DNA from: Mesorhizobium shangrilense
Lineage (GTDB): Bacteria > Pseudomonadota > Alphaproteobacteria > Rhizobiales > Rhizobiaceae
Length of the DNA: 40,193 bases
Direction of reading: 5' to 3'
NCBI RefSeq assembly: GCF_040537815.1
Contig: NZ_JBEWSZ010000017.1
Span: forward strand, 1 to 40,193
Positions within the stretch are counted from its first letter, which is position 1, and each line of letters begins with the position of its first letter. The notes beneath the pieces are model-generated. The model did not search any database. It saw only the letters and a list, made by a program, of their open reading frames with translations, and was not told where the DNA came from. The position numbers were made by a program, and so were the translations under genes. Positions 28,450 through 36,845 of this stretch are shown here, in pieces.

Positions 28450-29202
28450 GCGAATTTCTGAAACACGCACGTGCGGGTCAGCATGCTGTCGAACCCTTTC
28501 ACCCGCACCTCGCGAAAGAACCCCGCCTCTGCAAGATGCGCCAAACCGATCCACTGCCTCTGGGTTGACGGCACCAGCTTTGAGTGGGGCGCCGAAAAGA
28601 TGGCGTGACAGATCCGCACTCGATCCCAATCGCGGGCCCGTTTCCGGAACCCGTGATGTCCCCGCCGGGACGGTGGTTGTGGTGACCTCGTTGAATCGGC
28701 TGACATCGACTTCGAATTTCGTTGCACACGTTGAGGCGCCGGACCCGAACATCATCAATGAGGCATTCGACCTCGGAAAGGACCATGACCCCGGCGATGA
28801 CAGAGCGAAACTCGGATTGACAACCACCCGCAATTAAAGAGCCGATTCACCGCCTATAGCGTGGAGATGCTGCAAAACAGTGCCGGATCCCGTATCAATC
28901 AGTAGGTCAGTAGGCACTTCTCGCCGCTTTTCAAAATGTACACGTTTGCAGGCATCTCGGAACAACCAAAGGTGCTCAGAGAGCTGGATGAGTGACATTT
29001 CTTTCTCCTAAATTGGGGTAGTCTAACTATGGAACCTATCTGATCTTCGCATTGCCCAACTGCGCTCGGGTCAACTGATCCGTAATAGCGCAGACATACT
29101 TATTGAACCGCAAACTCATTCACGACCACCGGCCAGCGCGCCCCAAGAGCGCGCTGGCCGGTGATCTCTGCGACGAAGATTATTTGAATATTGACGGCCC
29201 AA
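28450..29202. other. Intergenic, no gene recognised; decayed DNA right of the IS cluster
   Basis: About 750 bp with several overlapping short open frames on both strands but none with recognisable protein character. It is probably debris of lost genes or IS flanks. A strong hairpin lies at 29127-29163. Confidence 0.4.
29127..29163 (-). terminator. Very stable hairpin downstream of binding-protein gene 1
   Basis: A perfect 15-bp stem (CACCGGCCAGCGCGC, 29127-29141, with its complement 29149-29163) closes a 7-nt loop, 40 bp past the stop of the substrate-binding protein gene. No T tract follows on the minus strand, so it may stabilise the 3' end of an abundant binding-protein mRNA or act as a factor-assisted terminator. 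Confidence 0.55.
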
Positions 29203-30792
29203 CTAGGCTTCCGCGAACCACCAGCGTTCTGCGCAACGAAAGCCGTCCCAATCCCAGCTTGATCCGATCTTGCTATGTCCGACTTTCCTGGACAGCGCAC
29301 TCACCATGTTCGCGAAGACGGGGATGACAGTGCCACCGTCGTCGCTGCACAGGGCTTGCATTTCCGAATACATCTCCAGCCGCTTTGCGTCGTCCAACTC
29401 AGATCGGGCAGCCAGTAGGAGTTCATTGAAGCGGGGATTCTTCCAGCGGGTATCGTTCCAAGCCGCGTCAGCTGCGTAGACCTGCGAAAACATCCAGTCC
29501 GCAGTGGGCCGACCGAACCAATAGGTCATTGACCAAGGCTTCTTCCGGAAGACACGTTCCCAATAGCCGTCGCTTGGTTCACGCGCAACGTCGATGGCGA
29601 TTCCGGCCTTAGCTGCATCCTGCTGATAGAGCACCGCGGTGTCGACTGCGCCGGGGAATGCCGCATCGGACGTGGACAAGCCAACTTTTAGATCTGAAAG
29701 GCCAGCTTTCTTCAGAAGGAATCTTGCCTTGTCCGGATCATATTGGCGCTGTGGCAGATCCTTCGCGAAGAAGCGGTTTGTGGAGGCAATTGGGTGGTCG
29801 TTGCCGAGCTTCCCATATCCACGCAACACGGTATCAAGCAGCTGCTGCCGATTTATCGCATATTTCAGCGCCAGGCGCACATCCGCGTTGTCAAACGGCG
29901 GAACATCAACAAGCATCGGCATGGTAAAGTGTTGAGTACCGCTTACGGACACGATCTCTAAGTTCTTGTTCCCCTCCAGGCGATGAATGGTCTTCAGATC
30001 ACACTTATCCATGGCGTGGATCTGGCCAGTCGCTAGCGCGTTGGTCCGCGCCGTCACATCATGTATCGAAAGAACTTCGAAGGAGTCGAACCAAGCCGCA
30101 TTCGGTTTCCAATAGTTCGTGAAACGGTTGGTCGTCGCTTTGACTCCGAAGTCGATCGTATCGAGTGTGTATGCTCCAGCGCCAACGCCAGATGTGTCGA
30201 CCTTCCCATCTTTCGCCGGCATAATAGCCATATGACCGTCATCCAGCGCGAATGGAAAATCCGCATTGCCCTGTTTGAGAACGACGACAACTGTTCCTGG
30301 ACCGTCGGCCCGGATCTCTTCGATCGGATCCACGATGGCCTTTGCGGCTGATTTGGACTGTTCGCCACGATGGTGGTTGATCGTTGCGATAACATCATCA
30401 GCGTCCATGGTTTTTCCGTTGTGGAACTCGACTCCTTTCCTGAGCCTGAAGGCCCACGTTTTGGCGTCTTTCGTTGCCTCCCAGGATTCAGCGAGTTCGC
30501 CCACCAGATTGCCGTCTGCATTTACTTCGGTGAGGTATCCATGCAGGCTATGGCCGAGTGTTAGCGTGAACGAGTCCGGATACGTAGCAGGATCTAGCGA
30601 GTCGGTTGTGGAGCCTTCAGCAACGCCGACTTTGAAATGTCCCCCTTTCTTGGGAGTGGCACTTTGAGCAGACGACGGGAGAACGCCATTTGCCGAGCCG
30701 ATGGCTAATGCCCCGGCTGCGGCTGCTGTTTTAAGGAACCTCCGCCGGTCTACCGGCGAAGCTGCCATTGGAATTTTACCCCATCTGTTCAT
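29203..30792 (-). CDS. ABC transporter substrate-binding protein 1 (SBP_bac_5, Tat-exported)
   Basis: Periplasmic binding protein of the dipeptide/oligopeptide/opine class, 529 residues. The ATG at 30792 has AAGGGGAG 6 bp upstream; a 62-codon in-frame upstream extension is not signal-like. The N-terminus has a twin-arginine signal, RRRFLK at ~16-21, then an Ala-rich hydrophobic stretch ending near SSAQSA. The family pattern (LTLGHSLHGYLTEV, ELAESWEATKDAKTW, RKGVEFHNGKTM) is intact. It is a close paralogue of the gene at 36846-38435, matching in length and most of the sequence including the identical end RCAERWWFAEA. It stands apart from its permeases, 780 bp downstream of dppC. Confidence 0.93.
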   Translation of the reverse strand: MNRWGKIPMAASPVDRRRFLKTAAAAGALAIGSANGVLPSSAQSATPKKGGHFKVGVAEGSTTDSLDPATYPDSFTLTLGHSLHGYLTEVNADGNLVGELAESWEATKDAKTWAFRLRKGVEFHNGKTMDADDVIATINHHRGEQSKSAAKAIVDPIEEIRADGPGTVVVVLKQGNADFPFALDDGHMAIMPAKDGKVDTSGVGAGAYTLDTIDFGVKATTNRFTNYWKPNAAWFDSFEVLSIHDVTARTNALATGQIHAMDKCDLKTIHRLEGNKNLEIVSVSGTQHFTMPMLVDVPPFDNADVRLALKYAINRQQLLDTVLRGYGKLGNDHPIASTNRFFAKDLPQRQYDPDKARFLLKKAGLSDLKVGLSTSDAAFPGAVDTAVLYQQDAAKAGIAIDVAREPSDGYWERVFRKKPWSMTYWFGRPTADWMFSQVYAADAAWNDTRWKNPRFNELLLAARSELDDAKRLEMYSEMQALCSDDGGTVIPVFANMVSALSRKVGHSKIGSSWDWDGFRCAERWWFAEA

Positions 30793-31570
30793 TTTGTTCT
30801 CCCCTTTCAATCGCGTTTGTTGGTGATGTTGGCCATCCAGCGCCGGCGAGAGCTCTTTGAGGAGGGTGGTAACGGCCACGGCCCTGAACTCTTGCGAGGC
30901 CTTCCTCCTCAGGCGGCACAAATCTGACGGTATCATCAGCGACAGGCCCTGGTGTCGCGCAAAAAAGTCATCTGCCAAGTGATTTCAATGCGCATTGCGG
31001 CGGAAGGTGACAGCGTTTCACGGGGTGCCGCTTGAACTACCAGAGTGTTCAAGAGATATGATGCGAGCTGCAAGGATCGCAGATGCGGGTGAGCTCTCGG
31101 GCGCTGGCCCCAAAGAGGCGCGCAAATATTGGTCTTTGTCATATTAGGGGCAAACGCGGCCGTCGCGCGACCCTGTCGTATTCGCGTGCGATGCGCCGTA
31201 TCGAATGCTAAGCGCCTGTCAGAAGCTGCAAGCGAGTTTGCTCAATGTGACGACGACGAGATCGTCGTGCTTCACTACGCGGCTGGTGCAACAAGGGCAC
31301 CGCCTCGACGAGGCGGCGCCGAAAGCCGAGTTGTGCGCTCGGCTTATCTGTGCCGTAGAGCGTTATCAGTAAGGCCTATCTGACCACGAATCAAGATAGA
31401 AGGTTCTGGTCAAGGGCTGCCTACCCAACTCGTACACAATCCCAAGGGGTATTGCACTATGACTGGGGTGTAGCTGAGCCCGCCAGGCAGACCATAGGGC
31501 GATCGCTCAACTACACACGCCAATGTTGCTCGGCATTGCCACCCAGCGACGCGCACGACCTGCAACGGCC
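30793..31570. other. Intergenic with operator copy A
   Basis: No gene is recognised in this 778-bp region between dppC and binding-protein gene 1. It contains copy A of the shared operator. The sequence 31130-31400 has an 84-codon open frame without recognisable features; a lost gene once driven from copy A may have stood here. Confidence 0.45.
30957..30985 (+). promoter_or_regulatory. Shared island operator, copy A
   Basis: GCGCAAAAAAGTCATCTG followed by CCAAGTGATTT, 165 bp upstream of binding-protein gene 1 (which is divergent from the motif's direction). Unlike copies B-D, no TATAA box is found 60 bp downstream and no gene follows on the plus strand. On the other side TGATACC (minus, around 30930-30936) may be the -10 of the binding-protein promoter. 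Confidence 0.6.
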
Positions 31571-32422
31571 TCAATCTTTGAGCCCGCTTGCCGAGTGCAG
31601 GAACCAGTCCACCACCAGATTGACGCTCACTGCCAGCAGCGCGATCGCACCAGCTGGAAGCAGCGGGGTAATATCTCCATAGACAATCAAAGTCGCAGTT
31701 TCGCGAACCATTGAGCCCCAATCGGCGGTCGGTGGCTGGATGCCAATACCGAGAAAAGAGAGCCCGCTGATGAGAAGGAACACGAAACAAAACCGCAGGC
31801 CAAACTCAGCCACGAGGGTCGGGGTTATGTTCGGTAGTATCTCGCGTGTCATAATCCAGATTGGTCCTTCGCCGCGGAGCCTGGCCACCTCTACATAATC
31901 GCAAACTGCGGCGTTGACGGCGACGGCGCGTGTGAGCCGAAATACGCGGGTGGAATCCAGAACGGCAATGACAATTATGAGCGTAGGTATTGAGGTTCCG
32001 AAAATGGACAAGAGGAACAATGCAAAAATGAGTTGCGGTATCGACATCAGAACGTCCACGAGCCGCGACAAGATCTGATCCGCCCATCCGCCGAGGGTAG
32101 CGGCGGCCAATCCGGCAAAAGCGCCAATGGAAAATGCTAGGGTCGTCGTTACCAACGCTATGCCGATTGTATTGCGCGCACCGAACACAAGCCGCGTGAG
32201 CATGTCGCGTCCAAGGTTGTCGGTTCCAAACCAGAAGCGAGCGCTCCACGGTTCGAATTGCGTTCCGACAATCTCGGCCTCGCCGTAGGGAGCCAAATAC
32301 GGCGCCGACAGTGCTATCAGCACATACAGAGTTACGATGGCAATTCCGAACTTTGCGCTCAGCGGCGCCGAAGCGAACTTGCTGGCTCCTGTCCTGAGAA
32401 TCCAAGGCGGCTGCATCGTCAT
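31571..32422 (-). CDS. ABC transporter permease, DppC-type
   Basis: Inner-membrane permease of 283 residues with an N-terminal OppC_N-like helix (~24-46) and five further membrane segments. The EAA loop that docks the ATPase is ARLRGEGPIWIMTREILPN (~175-195). The loop FWFGTDNLGRDMLTRLVFGA before the transport domain is standard. It lies 36 bp after the dppB gene, so they form one operon. No ATPase gene follows; the nearest match is the double ATPase at 8757-10472. Confidence 0.94.
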   Translation of the reverse strand: MTMQPPWILRTGASKFASAPLSAKFGIAIVTLYVLIALSAPYLAPYGEAEIVGTQFEPWSARFWFGTDNLGRDMLTRLVFGARNTIGIALVTTTLAFSIGAFAGLAAATLGGWADQILSRLVDVLMSIPQLIFALFLLSIFGTSIPTLIIVIAVLDSTRVFRLTRAVAVNAAVCDYVEVARLRGEGPIWIMTREILPNITPTLVAEFGLRFCFVFLLISGLSFLGIGIQPPTADWGSMVRETATLIVYGDITPLLPAGAIALLAVSVNLVVDWFLHSASGLKD

Positions 32423-32458
32423 ATGTGCTCGCTCAACGGTTGTTCAAAGAATTGGACG

Positions 32459-33415
32459 TCACTTTGGATGCATCAGGCGCGGATTCATGATGATCGATAA
32501 CACGTCCGCGGTGAGATTGAGCAAAACATAAGTCGCGGCGAAGATCAGACTGCAGGCCTGCACAACCGGAACGTCTCGCTTCTGGACGGAATCGACAATC
32601 AGCTGCCCAAGGCCTGGGTAGACGAATACGACCTCAACGACAACGACGCCGGTTATTAGGTATGCCAGGTTAAGGACGACAACATTGGCGATGGGCGCCA
32701 AAGCGTTTGGCAGAGCATGCCGCACAAGCATACGCCACTCTGGCAGCCCCTTGAGCCGTGCCGTCTCTATATACTGATTGCCTAATAGACTGACGATTGA
32801 AGTCCTCGTCATTCGCAACATGTGCGCCATTACTACCACTGCAAGCGTGAACGCCGGCAACGCGACCGCCGTTAGCCGGTCCAGAAAGCTGGTGGTGGAA
32901 TCTACGTCAGAGAGGCTGGGAAGGATTCCGATGTGCACTGCCAGAATCAGTATGAGAATATAAGCGACAAAGAATTCGGGAAATGAGATCGAGGCAAGCG
33001 TGACCACATTGATCACGCGGTCAACGAGCGTGTTCCTATAGAGCGCAGCCACTATGCCGCCAAGCAGTGCCAGCGGAACCGAAATCATCGCGGCGGTTAT
33101 TGCAAGGAACAGGGTGTTGAACAGCCTGGGCCGGATGAGCTCACCGATATCCCTGCCGCTGGCCAGCGCTGTTCCGAAATTTCCCTGCAGTGTCTCGCCG
33201 AGCCAGTGGAGGTAACGAAGATAGACCGGCAAATCGAGTCCGAGGCTCTTTCGGATTGCTGCGACAGTTTCCGGCGTTGCCGACTGCCCGAGCAACTCAG
33301 TGGCCACGTCGCCAGGCAGAAATTGAATGCCGGCGAAAATGATTACGGACACGACCCAAAGGGTCAGTACGCCCAGAGCGACACGCTGACTTATGATCTT
33401 CGGTATGGATGTCAT
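32459..33415 (-). CDS. ABC transporter permease, DppB-type
   Basis: Permease of 318 residues starting at the ATG at 33415 (MTSIPKIISQRVALGVL); a TTG six codons upstream is the alternative. It has the long N-terminal periplasmic region after helix 1 (FLPGDVATELLGQSATPET) typical of DppB, six membrane segments and an EAA loop ARLKGLPEWRMLVRHALPN. It begins 20 bp after the stop of a binding-protein stub, so the original operon was binding protein-dppB-dppC. With DppC it forms the membrane channel. Confidence 0.94.
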   Translation of the reverse strand: MTSIPKIISQRVALGVLTLWVVSVIIFAGIQFLPGDVATELLGQSATPETVAAIRKSLGLDLPVYLRYLHWLGETLQGNFGTALASGRDIGELIRPRLFNTLFLAITAAMISVPLALLGGIVAALYRNTLVDRVINVVTLASISFPEFFVAYILILILAVHIGILPSLSDVDSTTSFLDRLTAVALPAFTLAVVVMAHMLRMTRTSIVSLLGNQYIETARLKGLPEWRMLVRHALPNALAPIANVVVLNLAYLITGVVVVEVVFVYPGLGQLIVDSVQKRDVPVVQACSLIFAATYVLLNLTADVLSIIMNPRLMHPK

Positions 33416-33434
33416 CGGATATTCTTGACCCAAT

Positions 33435-33788
33435 CTATGCTTCAGCCAACCAATGTTGGTTACAGCCGAAGCCGTTCCAATCCCAGCTCGATTCGATCCT
33501 ATTGTGGCCGATCTTCCCGGCCCTCACGCAGTCAGCGAACTGCGAAATGGCCGTGCCGCCATCGTCACTGCCGAGCCGCTGCGTTTGCGTATATAGACCC
33601 AGTCGCTTGGCGTCACTAAGTTTGGACCACCCAGCCAACAACAGCTCGTTGAACCGAGGGGGCTTCCGACGCGCATCGACCCAGCTAGCGTCATTGGCCT
33701 GAGAGAACATCCAGTCCGTACTGGGACGGCCGAACCAGCAGGCGTTTGCCCATCGCTTCTTCGTCGACGTTGTCGTAGTATCAGCCAT
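33435..33788 (-). pseudogene. C-terminal stub of a third substrate-binding protein
   Basis: Roughly 110 residues align with the last fifth of both full binding proteins: WFGRPSTDWMFSQ, PPRFNELLLAGWSKLSDAKR, LGSDDGGTAI and SSWDWNGF near the end LAEA. About 410 N-terminal residues, including the signal peptide, are missing, so it cannot be exported. The ATG at 33788 is fortuitous. It precedes dppB exactly where the binding-protein gene of an intact operon would stand. Many substitutions in otherwise conserved positions indicate decay. Confidence 0.88.
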
Positions 33789-34092
33789 CCCACAAAAGCC
33801 TTCGATTTTTCGGCGGGTTCAAGGCTGATGCTATCATGAGGTACAGGCCTTCCAGTCGCGCAAAAAAATCACCTGGCGAATGATTTTATTTCAGATTTTC
33901 AGCTGGACTGCGTGCTTATAACAGGTCGATCTCGCGGCTTGCACAGGGACGCTTTCCGTTCGCAGTGATGGGATCTCTCAGCTGAACTATCACGGCAGAC
34001 GGGGAAATTCTGAACGCTTGAGACCCAGAGGCCTCCTTAGCGTGAGTGTGGCTGCGACGGACGGAAATCACTAGCAAGAATGGATAAGCGAA
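33789..34092. other. Intergenic between binding-protein stub and flavoprotein gene
   Basis: No gene in 304 bp. It contains operator copy B and its -10 box (33858-33922). TGATAGC on the minus strand (~33831-33837) matches the putative binding-protein -10 in copies A and C. Confidence 0.5.
33858..33922 (+). promoter_or_regulatory. Shared island operator, copy B, with -10 box
   Basis: GCGCAAAAAAATCACCTG starts at 33858 and TATAAC at 33917 (59 bp apart). It points at the nitronate-monooxygenase-family gene, whose ATG is 170 bp further on. Very similar to copy C over the whole interval. Confidence 0.65.
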
Positions 34093-35118
34093 ATGGGCCT
34101 GCCTACATCGATCACCTCTCGGTTGCGCATTCCGTTGATCGCGGCGCCGATGCAGAGAGTATCAGGACCTGATCTCGTTTCAGCGGTGTGCCGGAAGGGC
34201 GCAATCGGGGCTTTTCCAACCCTAAATGCACGGACGCCGGAACAGCTGGACGAGTGGCTCGGAAGGATAGAGCGAGCTTGTGCTGAGTCTGATGATGTTT
34301 CGGCACCATGCTGTCCCAACATCGTCATGCGTAGATCACCCGAGGCCCTTCAGGCCGATGTGGACGTCTTGGTCAAGCACCGGGTCAAGATCGTGCTTGC
34401 AAGCGTCGGATCTCCGGAGGCAATCATCCCTCAATTGCATGATATTGGATGCACAGTACTGACAGATGTCGCCACGATGCGGCATGCTGAAAAAGCGATC
34501 AAAGTGGGTGCCGATGGCCTGGTGCTTCTGAGCGCAGGCGCAGGAGGGCAGACTGGCTGGCTAAACGGATTGTCATTCGTCAGGGCGGTGCGCTCGATCT
34601 ATGACGGGCCAGTGGGCCTCGCCGGCGGCCTAAGCGACGGCCATGCACTTTGGGCAGCACAGGTGCTTGGGTGCGACTTCGGTATGATGGGGACACGTTT
34701 CATCGCGACGCATGAGAGCCTGGCGCCGCATGGGCACAAACAAATGGTGGTCCATTCAGGAATCGACGACATCCAGCTAACGAAGGCGATCAACGGATTC
34801 GATGCCAATTACCTCCGGCCGTCGATCCTGGAAGCCGGTCTCGACCTCGCCGAATTGGAAATACCGCTGAGCGTTGAAGAGGCGCGCAAAAGGTTCAGCG
34901 CTGACCTAGCTGGAAAAGGGCCGAAGCGTTGGGCAGACATTTGGAGTGCAGGTCATACAGTCTCCGCCGTCTCGGAAATTCAGTCGGCAGGGGACGTGGT
35001 GGATGAGGTTGCCGATGAATATCGCAGGGCCGTGAGCCACACCGCCAAGCTGATTTCGGATATCCAACCGGTCGCAAATTCTTCAATGAACTTCACCCCG
35101 AAAATTGTCGTGCGATAA
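34093..35118 (+). CDS. Nitronate monooxygenase-family FMN protein
   Basis: TIM-barrel flavoprotein of 341 residues related to nitronate monooxygenase (2-nitropropane dioxygenase) and FabK-type reductases. It has the N-terminal RIPLIAAPMQRVSGP, the phosphate-binding VGLAGGLSDG (~174-183) and the central DGLVLLSAGAGGQTGW segment. In classical members the corresponding loop is GGHTG with a catalytic His; here it is Gln153, so activity on nitronates is doubtful and another oxidation or reduction is possible. It stands alone behind operator copy B and probably belongs to the island's catabolic set. Confidence 0.9.
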   Translation: MGLPTSITSRLRIPLIAAPMQRVSGPDLVSAVCRKGAIGAFPTLNARTPEQLDEWLGRIERACAESDDVSAPCCPNIVMRRSPEALQADVDVLVKHRVKIVLASVGSPEAIIPQLHDIGCTVLTDVATMRHAEKAIKVGADGLVLLSAGAGGQTGWLNGLSFVRAVRSIYDGPVGLAGGLSDGHALWAAQVLGCDFGMMGTRFIATHESLAPHGHKQMVVHSGIDDIQLTKAINGFDANYLRPSILEAGLDLAELEIPLSVEEARKRFSADLAGKGPKRWADIWSAGHTVSAVSEIQSAGDVVDEVADEYRRAVSHTAKLISDIQPVANSSMNFTPKIVVR

Positions 35119-35487
35119 TATCCGATGCCGCGGGGCCGATCCCAGAAGCCTCGGACTGCGCATGGCTAGATTGCTGCTCGCCGAGCGCAATACGTGGTCG
35201 CCGCCGCGCAGACTGCATTTCCACAAAATTGGTCATGCCACACAAAGCGGCCCAGCGGGTCCATACCGCCAAGTCAACCTGAGGCACGCGACATCGCATC
35301 GGGCCGCGCGATGGCCGCACTTCTTGCCCTATGTAGCGCGCTTCGAACGTCCTTTTTGGCAAGCTCGTCGGCGCGAACGCGTTAACGCACAGGAGCGCGG
35401 CAACTCAACGTGAATAGAGCGAGTGCTAACACTGGCGCTGGTTGCGTGCAAGTTGGCCGGGCCGGGCATCCACCCGGCAGGAACCAG
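35119..35487. other. Intergenic, nothing recognised
   Basis: About 370 bp between two convergent genes (flavoprotein and DMT transporter). No gene, shared element or clear terminator is seen. Confidence 0.5.
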
Positions 35488-36381
35488 TCAGCTGGGGCCT
35501 TTCGGCACATTCTCGGGCGGTAGCGTACCCTCTAATATGTTCTGGCGGTGGAAGATGAACAAGCCGGCAAGAACGACAATGGCGGCGCCCACAAGGATGC
35601 GCGGGCTCGGGACGTCTCCGAAAAATGTCAGGCCGAAGACGATCGCCCAGAGCAATAGGCTGTAATGCAGGGGCGCTAGCGTCGCGGCTGGCGCGAGCTT
35701 CAGTGCGTGTGTGATCAACAGATGAGCAGCACAGGAAATCCCGCCAAGCAGCAGCATCGCACCGAAATCGAACGGCGACGGCGTGCGCCAGTTGCCGATT
35801 GTCATCACTAGCCCAACCATGAGCGTGCCGATCATCTGCCACGTTACCAGTGTAGTATCACTTGTGCCGCGCAGGCGACGGCCGAGAACAATGACAAAGC
35901 TGAAAGCGATGCTGCCGATCAGGGCACAGATGGCGGAAAGCGACAGCGAAGCCGAGGATGGCTTCAGGACAATGAGTACGCCCGAGAAGCCGGCAAGAAT
36001 CGCGGCCCAGCGCCGCCGACCAACCTCTTCTCCGAGCAGCAGGTGCGATAGCGCCGCCACGTAGATCGGCAAGGCCATATAGAAGCTCATCACGTCGGCC
36101 AGTGGCAGGTTAACGACGGCGACGTAGAAGCAGGTCGTGTCCAGCGTCGAAGCCAGCGCCCTCAGCAACTGTAGCAAAGGCCGCTCCACGTAGAGCAGCC
36201 TCGAACTGCCTTGGCGGACGATCATCGGGCCGAGGACGACAAAGGTGCCGATCGAGCGGACGGCGAGGACCTGGCCCACGCTAAAGCTGCTGACCAGCCA
36301 TTTGCCCATTGCGTCGTTCAGTGCGAACATGAAGTCGCCCCCGAGCATCAAAAGGATGCCGATCAGAAGCTGGCTTTTCAC
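35488..36381 (-). CDS. DMT-superfamily (EamA) transporter
   Basis: Membrane protein of about 297 residues with ten hydrophobic segments in two EamA repeats. I prefer the GTG at 36381 (VKSQLLIGILLMLGG), which has GAGAGGA 8 bp upstream and starts straight into helix 1; an ATG at 36411 would add 10 residues. Relatives export or import amino acids, amines and other small metabolites, so it may export a toxic intermediate or a methylated product. The substrate cannot be read from sequence. It is a lone gene between the flavoprotein and binding-protein gene 2. Confidence 0.9.
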   Translation of the reverse strand: MKSQLLIGILLMLGGDFMFALNDAMGKWLVSSFSVGQVLAVRSIGTFVVLGPMIVRQGSSRLLYVERPLLQLLRALASTLDTTCFYVAVVNLPLADVMSFYMALPIYVAALSHLLLGEEVGRRRWAAILAGFSGVLIVLKPSSASLSLSAICALIGSIAFSFVIVLGRRLRGTSDTTLVTWQMIGTLMVGLVMTIGNWRTPSPFDFGAMLLLGGISCAAHLLITHALKLAPAATLAPLHYSLLLWAIVFGLTFFGDVPSPRILVGAAIVVLAGLFIFHRQNILEGTLPPENVPKGPS

Positions 36382-36411
36382 AGTGAGATTCCTCTCGATC
36401 GGCAAATCCAT

Positions 36412-36845
36412 AGGCCGGTGTCCACTTCTTGGGGCGATGGCCGGTGCCGACCGGTTATTGTTTCGACTTGGTCAATCGAGGATCGATTGGGGCAGAAACG
36501 CCGCGCCATAGCAGCTTGTGCGCCTCATGGGCGGATGGCCCTTCCCGCCAACGATAGAAGCGCGTTCTGCCAAATGTATTGCGCCACGCTGACTTGGATG
36601 GCCGATGAGCAAAGCGCCCAGCTTCTCTATCGATTTGGATGGGTCGCCTGGGGGGCAAACTGGCAGCGGCGCACAGCTTGTGAACTGCCCCCCAGCGCAT
36701 CGAGACTACATTAATTCGCCGTCACAGAGTGGAGCAGCGACAGGCTCAGGTGCCAGGATTTTCATCTGCGCGAAGGCCAACCTTCCCTCGAGCACAAACC
36801 ACTCGACCCTTGCAACGCTTTGGCGCCGCATGGGCTGTCCAGACA
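36412..36845. other. Intergenic, nothing recognised
   Basis: About 430 bp 5' of the DMT gene and 3' of binding-protein gene 2. Short open frames at 36605 and 36455 show no protein character, and the shared operator is absent. Confidence 0.45.

Noticed and set aside
28432..28837. Short open frames on both strands right of the IS3 element
   Set aside because: They overlap each other on opposite strands and none shows family motifs; treated as debris.
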